DNA from: Thermoanaerobaculia bacterium
Lineage (GTDB): Bacteria > Acidobacteriota > Thermoanaerobaculia > Gp7-AA8
Reading direction: 5' to 3'
DNA length: 64,000 nucleotides
Assembly: GCA_017883205.1 (NCBI GenBank)
Contig: JADGNZ010000027.1
Location: forward strand, 1 to 64,000
Of this stretch, positions 27,101 through 34,619 are shown piece after piece. Positions within the stretch are counted from its first letter, which is position 1, and the number at the start of each line of letters is the position of its first letter. The notes beneath the pieces are model-generated. The model searched no databases, had not been told where the DNA came from, and saw only the letters and a program-made list of their open reading frames with translations. Position numbers and translations under genes: made by a program.

Positions 27101-27296
27101 CCTTCCCCTCGGCATGGTAAACAAGTTGACCACATCCGACGCCGCAGTACGGACAGATCGATCGCGTCACTTCGGCACCCTCGTTCTTCGGCCGCAGCGC
27201 ATGCGTGGCATCGGACATCGACTCGACGCCAGTTCCGTCGGCGCCGGTCTTCAACTGGCGGATCAACGGCCACTTCAGGAGGAGCTCGGCGAGCAC
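24114..27296 (-). CDS. fdnG: Selenocysteine-containing formate dehydrogenase catalytic subunit (FdnG-type)
   Basis: One reading frame of 1060 residues interrupted only by TGA at 26736-26738, read as selenocysteine (residue ~187) in the context ICxNQARI-U-HSSTVPGLGTS, the family's Sec site. A SECIS hairpin follows at once. N-terminal SICPYCGVGCG...HLCPKGSA binds a [4Fe-4S] cluster; the middle and C-terminus bind the bis-MGD molybdenum/tungsten cofactor. GTG 27296 is chosen because it begins at MLAELLLKWPLIRQLK, where relatives begin; TTG 27362 would add repeat-encoded residues. No twin-arginine signal is seen, so the subunit probably faces the cytoplasm. Residues ~690-738 are a repeat-encoded insertion (KDEGGRM words). 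It oxidises formate, or reduces CO2, via the Fe-S and NrfD subunits. Confidence 0.95.
25082..25226. repeat. Family H minisatellite inside the formate dehydrogenase gene
   Basis: Tandem CCTTCATCCTTCCG / CTTCATCCTTCGTCCTTCCG words (about 28-bp period, four units) followed by a loose complement arm (GAAGGATGAAGGATGAATGG at the left end). On the minus strand it reads KDEGGRMKDEGGRTKDE repeats, in frame and stop-free. The same word occurs at 27313-27343 upstream of the gene. Confidence 0.9.
26700..26733 (-). promoter_or_regulatory. SECIS element for selenocysteine insertion
   Basis: On the minus strand, 11 nt after the TGA, the sequence CGTCCCCGGTCTGGGGACG forms a perfect 7-bp stem with the apical loop GGUCU, the loop found in enterobacterial fdh SECIS elements. 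A lower stem CAGC/GCUG (26730-26733 with 26700-26703) flanks an internal loop. This is the SelB-binding element that recodes UGA. Confidence 0.92.
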
Positions 27297-27312
27297 GGGG
27301 GAAGTGTATGCA

Positions 27313-27480
27313 AAAAGGATGAAGGCGGAAGGATGAAGGCGTTGGGAGTTTGCATCAGACAAGAGACAAGAGACAAGAGACCGGAGAGCAGGTTGCGTAC
27401 TGATCTCCGATCTCTGATCTCTCGATCTCTGCTCTCCGACGCCCGACCCCCGACCCCCGACTCGCGACCCCCGCGCTCAG
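27313..27480. repeat. Compound repeat block: families H, G and B end to end
   Basis: 27313-27343 is one family H word pair (AAGGATGAAGGCGGAAGGAT). 27357-27440 is family G: AGACAAGAGACAAGAGAC words, then the complementary ATCTCTGATCTCTCGATCTC arm. 27434-27476 is a family B arm of CCCGACCCC words. Together they fill almost the whole gap between arsI and the formate dehydrogenase gene. Confidence 0.85.
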
Positions 27481-27953
27481 GCCGATACCGCAGCGCCCAC
27501 ATCGCTCGTCGCTGCCTTGGAAACGCAGCACGCCGCCGACGTTCCCGCCGTCTCCGGCAGATTGTCTTCGAGAACGACGAAGACTTCCCACTCGTTGCCG
27601 TCGGGATCGCGAACCCAGGTCTTGTCCTGCTTCGCGTAACAGCAGCTCGTCTGCATCTCGTCGCGCGTCAGCAGTCCGACCCGCTCCCAGCGCAGCCGCG
27701 TGGCCAGAACGTCAGCGGTCGAGCCGACCTGGATGCCGAGGTGGGAGAGGGCTCCGGCGGCGGCCAGATCGGGAACCTCGTTGAGCGCGAGATTCACTGG
27801 GGGATTCTGCACGTCGAACTTCGCGTATCCGGTGCGTACTTTCGAAGGCTCAATCCCGAGCATGCGGCGGTAGAAGTCGATGCTCGCTTCGACGTTGCGG
27901 ACGTTGATGGAAACGTGAACCTTGAGGGCCTGCACTTCCGAGTTGATGGTCAT
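27477..27953 (-). CDS. arsI: ArsI/CadI-type vicinal oxygen chelate protein (organoarsenical C-As lyase)
   Basis: 158 residues from ATG 27953 with AAGGAGA upstream; an ATG 20 codons earlier would lie downstream of the predicted promoter start but lacks a ribosome-binding site. VOC fold: metal ligand in KVHVSINVRNVEASIDFYRR, the thiol pair in TSCCYAKQDKTWVRDPDGN, and EWEVFVVLED as the last ligand. This CC-containing motif is the mark of ArsI, which splits the C-As bond of trivalent organoarsenicals. A C-terminal Ala/Cys tail (AACCVSK) may bind metalloid. No arsR or arsenite pump is in view. Confidence 0.88.
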   Translation of the reverse strand: MTINSEVQALKVHVSINVRNVEASIDFYRRMLGIEPSKVRTGYAKFDVQNPPVNLALNEVPDLAAAGALSHLGIQVGSTADVLATRLRWERVGLLTRDEMQTSCCYAKQDKTWVRDPDGNEWEVFVVLEDNLPETAGTSAACCVSKAATSDVGAAVSA

Positions 27954-27991
27954 GGTGTCTCCTTCACATGCGTGATTGCGAATGTGAAGTG

Positions 27992-28020
27992 AAGATAGGT
28001 TCGGTGAATACATTTGTCAA
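27992..28020 (-). promoter_or_regulatory. Sigma-70-type promoter of arsI
   Basis: On the minus strand TTGACA (28015-28020) and TATCTT (27992-27997) are separated by 17 nt. Related words GTATTCGCC and GTATTCACC flank and overlap the -35, 19 bp apart, and could be a repressor site (inference). Transcription would start near 27985, leaving about 30 nt of leader. Confidence 0.7.
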
Positions 28021-28052
28021 GGCGAATACTTGGCGGTTGTTTGGAAAGGCAT

Positions 28053-28114
28053 GTCACGCGGAGGCGCGGAGATGCGGAGAACTGCACCCGCGGTCTCCGC
28101 GTCTCCGCGTGAAA
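28053..28114. repeat. Family F palindrome, copy 1
   Basis: Left arm TCACGCGGAGGCGCGGAGAT, right arm GGTCTCCGCGTCTCCGCGTG, short spacer (GAACTGCACCC). Lies just upstream of the arsI promoter and downstream of the gene ending at 28134. Other copies: 58514 and 62763, and a half copy at 10120. Confidence 0.88.
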
Positions 28115-28133
28115 CCGTCTCCCCGACGAGCGA

Positions 28134-28739
28134 CTACACCTCCGCTTTCGTCTCGTACGCCGACCCGATCCGGCAGAGCTGGTCGAGCGTTTCGGCGAAG
28201 AGGGCGAAGAGCTGCTGCAGGCGTTCGACGTCCTTGATCACGCCGGTGACCTGGAAGTAGAGCTCGTCGACGCCTTCGGGAAACTTCTTGCCGAACCAGC
28301 GCTCGTCGTCTTTGACTTCGAAGTGGATGTCGGGCTGCGCGGCGATCAGCGCACGCAGTTTCGGATCAGCGAAGAGCGCGCGGACCTTTCTCTCGTCGTT
28401 CCCTTTGATGATGAAGGCCTCATCGAAGGTGGGATCGCCGACGACGATGTCCTGCATGCCGAACCATTTTGCGATCTCGCTAAAGAAGCCCTTCCGGTAG
28501 ATCGTGAAGCGGAAGCCGTCGGGATTCACGTACGGAGCGCGCATGCGGGTGTAGATGATCGTCACCTTGCCGGTGGAGACCGTGTAGGTGTCGAGCGTCA
28601 CGACCCATGGGCCGTGCTCGGCCTCCACTTTGTCGCCCTTGAAGAAGCTCCCCTCGATGAAACGGCCATGGATGGCAGCGCTCAGCTGGCGCCAGACTTC
28701 TTCCCGGCTCGGACCAAACCATTTGCGTAACGTGCTCAT
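28134..28739 (-). CDS. Conserved-looking protein of unknown function
   Basis: 201 residues from ATG 28739 (MSTLRKWFGPSREEVWRQL); the longer frame from 28829 is family D repeat sequence and was not used. No signal or TM segment. Features include a W-rich N-terminus, VVTLDTYTVSTGKVTIIYTRM, a Phe-rich middle (GFRFTIYRKGFFSEIAKWFG) and an acidic helical C-terminus. I do not recognise a family name. Start has no clear Shine-Dalgarno. Codon usage is typical of the genome, so it is probably a real cytosolic protein. Confidence 0.72.
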   Translation of the reverse strand: MSTLRKWFGPSREEVWRQLSAAIHGRFIEGSFFKGDKVEAEHGPWVVTLDTYTVSTGKVTIIYTRMRAPYVNPDGFRFTIYRKGFFSEIAKWFGMQDIVVGDPTFDEAFIIKGNDERKVRALFADPKLRALIAAQPDIHFEVKDDERWFGKKFPEGVDELYFQVTGVIKDVERLQQLFALFAETLDQLCRIGSAYETKAEV

Positions 28740-28759
28740 GGGAGCATCGTAACGCTGGA

Positions 28760-28925
28760 CGAGGAGTGTGGGCGTCTCGCCCGCGGCGGCGAGGCGTCTC
28801 GCCTCGGCGTGATGGGAGGGGCGGCCCATGCTGAAACAAGTTCATCGCGCGCGGGTATCTATCGGGCAAACCACCGCCGGGCGAGGACGCCCGCCGGCCG
28901 CAGGCGAGACGCCTGCACTCCTCCA
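28760..28925. repeat. Family D palindrome pair
   Basis: Left part (28760-28812): GAGTGTGGGCGTCTCGCCCG and GGCGAGGCGTCTCGCC. Right part (28870-28925): GCCGGGCGAGGACGCCCGCC and GCAGGCGAGACGCCTGCACT. The arms are reverse complements across ~50 bp. Confidence 0.8.
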
Positions 28926-28957
28926 GAAACCATTTGCGTAGCGAATGCGGGCGTTAG

Positions 28958-29452
28958 TTAGTCCTCGGTGACGGCTAGCCAGACGGCGACCGGGGCCAGG
29001 GTCAGCCAGATTGCGAGCGCAAGCAACAGCGGGGCGCCCCATTGCGCGGCGGCGAGCAGGCCGGACGCGGCGATCTCGTCGACGTGCGGCAGCTTCTCCC
29101 ACCAGGCGCCGCCGAGGATGGCGAGGGCGATGCCGAGGACTGCGGCGAAGACGGCTGCTTGCACGGCGATGACGGTACGACGCGCGGATTGCGTCGCTTC
29201 GTTGCGGGCTCGCATCTGCATGCGCCACCAGACCACACCGGACGGCGGCACGCCCGCGTGGCGCAGCGCGGCGTCGCGGTCATCGATCAGCGCGGCGGCG
29301 ACTTCGGCCACGTCCGAACAGATCGCGCACGTGGCAACGTGGGCGCGCAGCGAATCGTCGCAGGCGTCCGGCCAGGCGCCGCTGCTGATCGCATCGAACG
29401 TCTCGATCTCGCGATCGCAATCGGGCTTAGGCACGTTCTCCTCCATCATCAT
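28958..29452 (-). CDS. Anti-sigma factor with zinc-finger-like N-terminus
   Basis: 164 residues from ATG 29452; ATG 29449/29446 and a GTG at 29434 (with GGAGGAG upstream) are alternatives, all overlapping the sigma gene's 3' end. Residues ~35-50 contain H-x3-C-x2-C (LRAHVATCAICSDV), the zf-HC2-type sigma-binding finger. Two or three TM helices (~92-115 and ~133-158) anchor it. It would hold the ECF sigma factor encoded just upstream at the membrane until an envelope signal arrives. Confidence 0.85.
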   Translation of the reverse strand: MMMEENVPKPDCDREIETFDAISSGAWPDACDDSLRAHVATCAICSDVAEVAAALIDDRDAALRHAGVPPSGVVWWRMQMRARNEATQSARRTVIAVQAAVFAAVLGIALAILGGAWWEKLPHVDEIAASGLLAAAQWGAPLLLALAIWLTLAPVAVWLAVTED

Positions 29453-30020
29453 GTCCACGCAGAAGCTCCGCCAGCTTGCGGCGGGCGCGGTAGAGCAGCG
29501 ATTTGACGGAGCCGGTGTTCACGCCGACGACCTGCGCGATCTCGTCGTGCGAAGAACCGTGCGCGTAGGCCAGCCAGAGCATCTGCCGCTGCGTGGCGCC
29601 GAGTTGCGACATGGCGCGCCCGAGGTCCATGCGGATGTGAGCGCGGACGGCGGTGTCGCCATTGTCGCGGAGTTGATCGGGATCGTTCTCACCGGGGAGA
29701 GCGACGTCGTAACCATGGCGATGTTTGCGGACATTGTCGCGGGCGAGATTCGTGGCGATACGGTAGAGGTAGTTGCGCCGATGCGTCTCGTCGGCATGCA
29801 CGACCGAGGCGCGGAAGAAACGGTAGTAGGCCTCCTGCAACAGATCATCGGCAAGTTGGGCATCGCCGGTGATCCGCTGCAGGTAGGCCCAGACCGGCCG
29901 CGCGGTTCGTTCGTAGAAAGCCCGGAACGCATCTTCATCCATCGGCGCTGCGGTTGCCGCTTCCTCGACGCGCGAGCGGAGCCCGAGCTCGGACAAGGTC
30001 ATGTCGACGCTGAATGGCAT
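29427..30020 (-). CDS. ECF-type RNA polymerase sigma factor
   Basis: 197 residues. Region 2 (~25-95): AFRAFYERTARPVWAYLQRI, then DDLLQEAYYRFFRA and NYLYRIATNLARDNVRK. Region 4 (~130-185): LGATQRQMLWLAYAHGSSHD, EIAQVVGVNTGSVKSLLYRARRKL, a helix-turn-helix for the -35. The start at 30020 has no strong Shine-Dalgarno; ATG 30002 is possible. Its 3' end overlaps the anti-sigma start, so the two are coupled. A membrane gene lies 27 bp upstream in the same direction. Confidence 0.92.
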   Translation of the reverse strand: MPFSVDMTLSELGLRSRVEEAATAAPMDEDAFRAFYERTARPVWAYLQRITGDAQLADDLLQEAYYRFFRASVVHADETHRRNYLYRIATNLARDNVRKHRHGYDVALPGENDPDQLRDNGDTAVRAHIRMDLGRAMSQLGATQRQMLWLAYAHGSSHDEIAQVVGVNTGSVKSLLYRARRKLAELLRGHDDGGERA

Positions 30021-30047
30021 CTCATTAATGATAACCGTAGGTGCCCG

Positions 30048-30920
30048 CTACGCTGCGTCGCCTGCCGGCGGATTCGCCGGTACAAGCCCCAGCTTTCGCG
30101 ACAGCACAAACGAAACGATCGCAGACACCACGAATCCGATACCGATCGAGAGCACGAGGATGCCGAGTCCGGAAGCGACTGGCGTGACATCGATCGGCAT
30201 CTGACCGCTGACGATCTCCATGCCGAGACCGGCTGCCGAAAGGACGACGCCAGCCTGCATCGACCAGAGAAAACGGCCGATCGGTGCGCTGACCGGCTGC
30301 GCGGCCGCATCGAGCGCGATCGGACCACCTTCGAGGAACCGCTTCCCCGCCGACGATTGGGCGTAGGCAATCATCTCCTCCCCCGTCGTCAATCGTTCCA
30401 TCAATTTGCTATGCACCTCGGTCTGCACATGCGACTGGCGGCTCCACCGGCGTTGCTGGATGAGCGTCTTCACCAGCCATGCGAGCGTCAGCGTGACGAC
30501 GAGAAAGACGAACAGGCCGGTGAGACCAGCAAGAATCCTGAGCGTGTGCTCGTGCTGCACGTCCTGCCGCGTGTCGGAAGGAAATGAGACCGAGGCCAGA
30601 TAGAACTCGGGCGCGTGCGCAATCTCAGGATGCGCGGCGACGAATGCAGCCAGTCCCGGGTACGACGCCAGGTAGGCCGTGTCGTTGAAGAGCGATGGGT
30701 CGAGCCTCAGAACCATCGCCACGGCCGGCGGGTAGGTGTGGAGCAGTTCGCGGAACTTGTCGCGCGTTTCGCGGCTGTCGTAGTCATCGACACGGGCCGG
30801 GGCAGCAGTAGCGGTGGTGGTAGTGCTGGTCGTGGGCGTGGTTGCCGGAGCAGCCATCATGAGCGGGGTGAGTGCCAGCAGGCAGGTTCCGATGGCGAGT
30901 CGTAGGCGGTTCGTGGTCAT
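30048..30920 (-). CDS. Membrane protein of unknown function upstream of the sigma gene
   Basis: 290 residues from ATG 30920; ATG 30935 five codons earlier is possible. Signal peptide/TM at ~5-25, Thr-rich stretch, then a periplasmic helical part (SRETRDKFRELLHTYPPAV), a TM helix (~130-155, LAGLTGLFVFLVVTLTLAWL), a cytosolic segment and two C-terminal TM helices. The 27-bp gap to the ECF sigma gene indicates one operon. A role in sensing for the sigma factor is possible but not shown by any motif. Confidence 0.78.
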   Translation of the reverse strand: MTTNRLRLAIGTCLLALTPLMMAAPATTPTTSTTTTATAAPARVDDYDSRETRDKFRELLHTYPPAVAMVLRLDPSLFNDTAYLASYPGLAAFVAAHPEIAHAPEFYLASVSFPSDTRQDVQHEHTLRILAGLTGLFVFLVVTLTLAWLVKTLIQQRRWSRQSHVQTEVHSKLMERLTTGEEMIAYAQSSAGKRFLEGGPIALDAAAQPVSAPIGRFLWSMQAGVVLSAAGLGMEIVSGQMPIDVTPVASGLGILVLSIGIGFVVSAIVSFVLSRKLGLVPANPPAGDAA

Positions 30921-30971
30921 GGTCTTGATCCTCATGACCGGGTATTACGTTGAGATTGGCATTCGGTGACG

Positions 30972-31169
30972 GGGGGAGCACAGACAAGAGTGTCTGTGCC
31001 ACATGGCTTTCGGCTCCGAGGCTCAGGTACCGCTACCCCTGCCACCAAGCCGGGGAGCACAGGCAGGAGTGTCTGTGCCACATTGATCTGGCCTTCGTGC
31101 CACAACCAAGGAGCATCTGAGCTTCGAAGCGGAAAGTGATGTGGCACAGACACTCTTGTCTGTGCTCCT
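30972..31169. repeat. Family E (TGGCACAGACACTC-word) repeat block
   Basis: Two direct copies of GAGCACAGACAAGAGTGTCT type (30972-31006 and 31053-31086) followed by one inverted copy, GTGGCACAGACACTCTTGTC (31139-31169). Each word is itself a short palindrome (AGACAAGAGTGTCT). A second block is at 39130-39297. TAGAAT (31181-31186) just after it may serve the next gene. Confidence 0.88.
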
Positions 31170-31213
31170 TCCCCTGACGATAGAATCTGCCAAGTACCTA
31201 ACCGGAGGAAACG

Positions 31214-32122
31214 ATGAAGAAATCGATGCTCGCGATCTCCATGCTCACGCTCGCCGCTGCGGTGGCCTGCGCTCAGGAAACATCGACCGCTCACGCCGAC
31301 CATGCCGCAGCCGCGGCGACAGCACCGCCCGGACCATCCGAAATGACCGGCGGAGTCTGGGCCAAGCAGCACCTCGCGTCATCGCCGCGTCATCGCGAAT
31401 GGGTGAATGTGAAGGCGGGCAATCGCGTCGTCAGTTGCTTCGTCGTCTATCCCGAAGTGAAGAACAAAGCGGCGGCGGTGATCGTGATTCACGAGATCTT
31501 CGGCTTGACCGACTGGGTGCAGATGGAAGCCGACGAGGTTGCGGCAGCCGGGTACATCGCCATCGCGCCGGACCTGCTGTCGGGCACGGCCCCGAAGGGC
31601 GGCGGCACGAGCGAGATCGGCGACGTGAACGCGGCGGTCAAGGCGATCGGCGCATTGCCGCCTGATCAGATCACGTCCGATCTGAACGCCGTCGCTGACT
31701 ACGTCACGAAGCTTCCCTCGGCCAACGGAAAGCTCGCCGTGGCCGGATTCTGCTGGGGCGGCGGCCAGTCCTTCCGCTTCGCCACGAACCGGCCCAACAT
31801 TTCCGCCGCCTACGTTTTCTACGGCACCGGCCCTGACGCCGACGCCATCGCCAGAATCAAGGCACCGGTCTACGGCTTCTATGCCGGCAACGATGCCCGC
31901 GTCGGCGCGACGATTCCGGCGACGACCGACTTGATGAAGGCAGCCGGCAAGACGTACGAGCCGGTCACGTACGAAGGCGCCGGCCACGGTTTCATGCGTG
32001 CCGGTGACGCACCGCCGCCACCCGCCAACGCCGAGGCGAAGGTCGGCGATGCGTACGCGGGCAACAAGAAGGCGCGCGACGCGGCGTGGGTGCGCTGGAC
32101 GGCGTTGCTGAAGAAGCTGTAA
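31214..32122 (+). CDS. Secreted dienelactone-hydrolase-family protein
   Basis: 302 residues with GGAGG 9 nt upstream. Signal peptide ~1-20 (MKKSMLAISMLTLAAAVACAQ, possibly a lipoprotein with Cys-20). Alpha/beta hydrolase: HEIFGLTDWVQ near 94, nucleophile Cys in AGFCWGGGQSF (~180), Asp in YAGNDARVGAT (~222) and His in GAGHGFMRAG (~260), the DLH Cys-Asp-His triad. Acts in the periplasm on an ester or lactone; substrate unknown. The amidohydrolase gene follows 11 bp later, indicating an operon. Confidence 0.92.
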   Translation: MKKSMLAISMLTLAAAVACAQETSTAHADHAAAAATAPPGPSEMTGGVWAKQHLASSPRHREWVNVKAGNRVVSCFVVYPEVKNKAAAVIVIHEIFGLTDWVQMEADEVAAAGYIAIAPDLLSGTAPKGGGTSEIGDVNAAVKAIGALPPDQITSDLNAVADYVTKLPSANGKLAVAGFCWGGGQSFRFATNRPNISAAYVFYGTGPDADAIARIKAPVYGFYAGNDARVGATIPATTDLMKAAGKTYEPVTYEGAGHGFMRAGDAPPPPANAEAKVGDAYAGNKKARDAAWVRWTALLKKL

Positions 32123-32133
32123 TCGAGCCATTC

Positions 32134-33414
32134 ATGATGAGAAAGTCACTCCTCCTCCTCGCCGCTCTCTTCGCCGTCTCGACCTTCGCGCAGCAGCCGA
32201 AAACGATCGCGCTGAAGGCCGCCCGTATCTTTGACGGCACCTCGGACTCCGTCACCGCGAATGGCGTCATCGTCATCGAAGGGAATCACATCAAGTCGAT
32301 CGGCGGATCCGTGCCCGCGAACGCCCAGGTCATCGACCTCGGCGACGTCACGCTGCTGCCCGGCCTGATCGATTCGCACGTTCATCTCACCGAGGAGAAC
32401 GGCGACAACTACTATCTCGCCTATTTTCAGACGTTGATGCGCCAACCAGCGGAGCAGGCGCTCCTGGCTACGACCTTCGCACGCAAGACCATCGACGCCG
32501 GTTTCACGACCGTGCGCAATGTCGGCGCGAGCGACTACGTCGATGTCGGTCTGCGCAACGCCATCAACAACGGTTGGGTGGTCGGTCCGCGCATGCTCGT
32601 TGCTGTCCACGCGATCGGGGCGACGGCAGGACACGGCGATAGCGATCCGATCCCGCCATCGAAAGGCATCCCATCCCTCGGTCCGATCGACGGCGTCTGC
32701 AACGGACCCGCGGAATGCCGCGCCGCGGTTCGCTACCAGATCAAGTACGGCGCCGATGTCATCAAATTCATGCCCTCGGGTGGTGTGCTTTCGCTCAGCG
32801 ACCCGGTCGACGCGCCCGAGCTCTCGCAGGAAGAGATGAACGCCATCGTAGAAGAGGCGCACCACTGGGGACGCAAAGTGGCCGCGCATTGCCACGGCGA
32901 TGCGGCGGCGCGCATGGCAGTCATGGCCGGCGTCGACTCGATCGAGCACGGCTCGTTCATCAAAACCGAGACGCTCATGATGATGCACGACAAAGGCGTC
33001 TACCTCGTCCCCACGCTGCTGGCCGGCGACTGGCTGAGCGGGCGGCTGGACAAGTTCCCGCCCGCCATCGCCACGAAGGCCAGGGCGGCAGTGGCCGCGC
33101 GCAGCGACATGTTCCGCAATGCGCTCAAGACCGGCGTGAAGATCGCCTTCGGCACCGACTCCGCTGTCTCCCCGCACGGCATGAACGCAAAGGAGTTCGC
33201 GCTCATGACCGGACTGGGCATGGCCCCCTCCGCCGCCCTCCGCTCCGCCACGTCCGTAGCCGCCGGCCTCCTCGGCACCGACGACCGCGGCACCCTCGCG
33301 GCCGGCAAACTCGCCGACATCGTCGCCGTCCCCGGCAATCCGCTCACCGACATCACGGCGATGGAGCGGGTGTCATTCGTGATGAAGGACGGGGTGGTGG
33401 TGAAGGGCAAGTAA
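32134..33414 (+). CDS. Secreted amidohydrolase (imidazolonepropionase/prolidase-like)
   Basis: 426 residues from ATG 32134 (MMRKSLLLLAALFAVSTFAQ), chosen because the signal peptide starts there; a longer frame overlaps the previous gene. Metal-dependent TIM-barrel: DSHVHL (~89), the bridging Lys in DVIKFMPSGGV, AAHCHGDAA, SIEHGSF and GTDSAVSPHG supply the ligands of a binuclear site. C-terminal GTLAAGKLADIVAVPGNPL completes the beta-sandwich. Relatives hydrolyse Xaa-Pro dipeptides or cyclic amides in the periplasm. Operon with the dienelactone hydrolase. Confidence 0.92.
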   Translation: MMRKSLLLLAALFAVSTFAQQPKTIALKAARIFDGTSDSVTANGVIVIEGNHIKSIGGSVPANAQVIDLGDVTLLPGLIDSHVHLTEENGDNYYLAYFQTLMRQPAEQALLATTFARKTIDAGFTTVRNVGASDYVDVGLRNAINNGWVVGPRMLVAVHAIGATAGHGDSDPIPPSKGIPSLGPIDGVCNGPAECRAAVRYQIKYGADVIKFMPSGGVLSLSDPVDAPELSQEEMNAIVEEAHHWGRKVAAHCHGDAAARMAVMAGVDSIEHGSFIKTETLMMMHDKGVYLVPTLLAGDWLSGRLDKFPPAIATKARAAVAARSDMFRNALKTGVKIAFGTDSAVSPHGMNAKEFALMTGLGMAPSAALRSATSVAAGLLGTDDRGTLAAGKLADIVAVPGNPLTDITAMERVSFVMKDGVVVKGK

Positions 33415-33456
33415 CCCGTGGAGTGCGGCACTCGCACACAGGCGTAGCAATCACGA

Positions 33457-33462
33457 TAGGAT
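33457..33462 (+). promoter_or_regulatory. Candidate -10 box directly before the asparaginase start
   Basis: TAGGAT ends 8 nt before the ATG at 33471. If used, transcription would begin at or next to the start codon. Confidence 0.35.
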
Positions 33463-33470
33463 CTCTTGGC

Positions 33471-34490
33471 ATGCGCAAGCGCGTCTACATCGCCTACACG
33501 GGCGGCACGATCGGGATGACGCGGACGCGAGCAGGCTACGCGCCGGCGTCCGGCAACTTGCAAGCACAGATGAACGCCATCCCTGAGTTGAAGCATCGCT
33601 CGATGCCGTTGTACCGCATTCACGAGTATGCACCACTACTCGATTCTTCGAACATGACACCGCGCGAGTGGCTGGAGATCGCCCGCGACATCGGCGACCA
33701 CTATGACGACTACGACGGCTTTGTCGTCCTGCACGGCACTGACACGATGGCGTACACGAGCTCGGCGCTTCCGTTCATGTTGCGCGGCCTAGGCAAGCCT
33801 GTCATCGTAACCGGCTCCCAGATCCCTCTCTGCGAGGTGCGCAGCGACGCGAGAGAGAACCTAATCACTTCGCTACTTATCGCGGCGAACTACGACATAC
33901 CTGAGGTCTGCCTCTACTTCGGTGGCCGCCTGCTGCGCGGGTGCCGAGCCGTGAAGCTGAGCGCCGACGGATTCGCAGCTTTTGCCTCGCCCAACGTGCA
34001 GCCGCTGGGAACCGTTGGCATCGACATCCAGATCAATTGGAATGTCGTACGAAAGGTACGACCGAAACAAAAACTGCATGTTGACGACCTAGCGTCACCG
34101 ATTATCAGTGCTCTTCGCCTTTTCCCAGGCATCTCACCAGAGATTGTGAGGAACGTCCTCCGGCCACCGTTGCAGGGACTTGTTCTCGAGGCCTACGGCG
34201 TCGGCAACGGGCCAGATCACGACGCCGCATTCCTTCGTGCGCTGGCAGAAGCAACCGACCGTGGCGTTGTAATCGTCGACTGCACCCAGTGCTTTGAAGG
34301 GACGGTCAATCTCAACGAATACGCAGCAGGCACCGCTCTGGCTCGGGCCGGCGTGATCAGTGGTTTTGACATGACCGCTGAGACGGCCTTGGCGAAACTC
34401 TACTATCTTTTCAGCCGGGGCTACGGCAATGAAAAACTCAAGCGAGAAATGCAGCGCGACCTGCGGGGCGAATTGACGGCTACTGGCTAG
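33471..34490 (+). CDS. ansA: Type I (cytosolic) L-asparaginase
   Basis: 339 residues from ATG 33471; a longer frame from 32715 is only the antisense-like third frame of the amidohydrolase. No signal peptide. Both catalytic loops are present: YTGGTIGMT (nucleophile Thr near residue 11) and LHGTDTMAYTSSALPFML (Thr-Asp pair near 85), plus AYGVGNGP. Hydrolyses Asn to Asp and ammonia. Codons such as ATA, CTA, AGA and ACT are commoner than in neighbouring genes, and the following gene shares this, hinting at transfer. Confidence 0.92.
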   Translation: MRKRVYIAYTGGTIGMTRTRAGYAPASGNLQAQMNAIPELKHRSMPLYRIHEYAPLLDSSNMTPREWLEIARDIGDHYDDYDGFVVLHGTDTMAYTSSALPFMLRGLGKPVIVTGSQIPLCEVRSDARENLITSLLIAANYDIPEVCLYFGGRLLRGCRAVKLSADGFAAFASPNVQPLGTVGIDIQINWNVVRKVRPKQKLHVDDLASPIISALRLFPGISPEIVRNVLRPPLQGLVLEAYGVGNGPDHDAAFLRALAEATDRGVVIVDCTQCFEGTVNLNEYAAGTALARAGVISGFDMTAETALAKLYYLFSRGYGNEKLKREMQRDLRGELTATG

Positions 34491-34619
34491 ATAGTTGTGT
34501 GTGAGACCGCTGGCATAAACTCAGACAAGGGACAGCTGCCGTACGCCCATCTTCAGAGCCCAGATGCGCACACTTGGTCTGAGCGCAAACCAGAGAGCGT
34601 CCAGTACGGCTCGCGAGTG

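Noticed and set aside
29240-29275. Family D repeat inside the anti-sigma gene (HAGVPPSG)
   Set aside because: Resemblance is limited to one short word without a complementary arm; it may be chance.
30972-31169. CRISPR-like or IS-end repeats in family E
   Set aside because: Irregular spacing, mixed orientation, no transposase and no target-site duplication seen.
33469-34490. A long fused protein of the amidohydrolase region and asparaginase (frame from 32715)
   Set aside because: The upstream part is the wrong frame of the amidohydrolase; asparaginase begins naturally at 33471.
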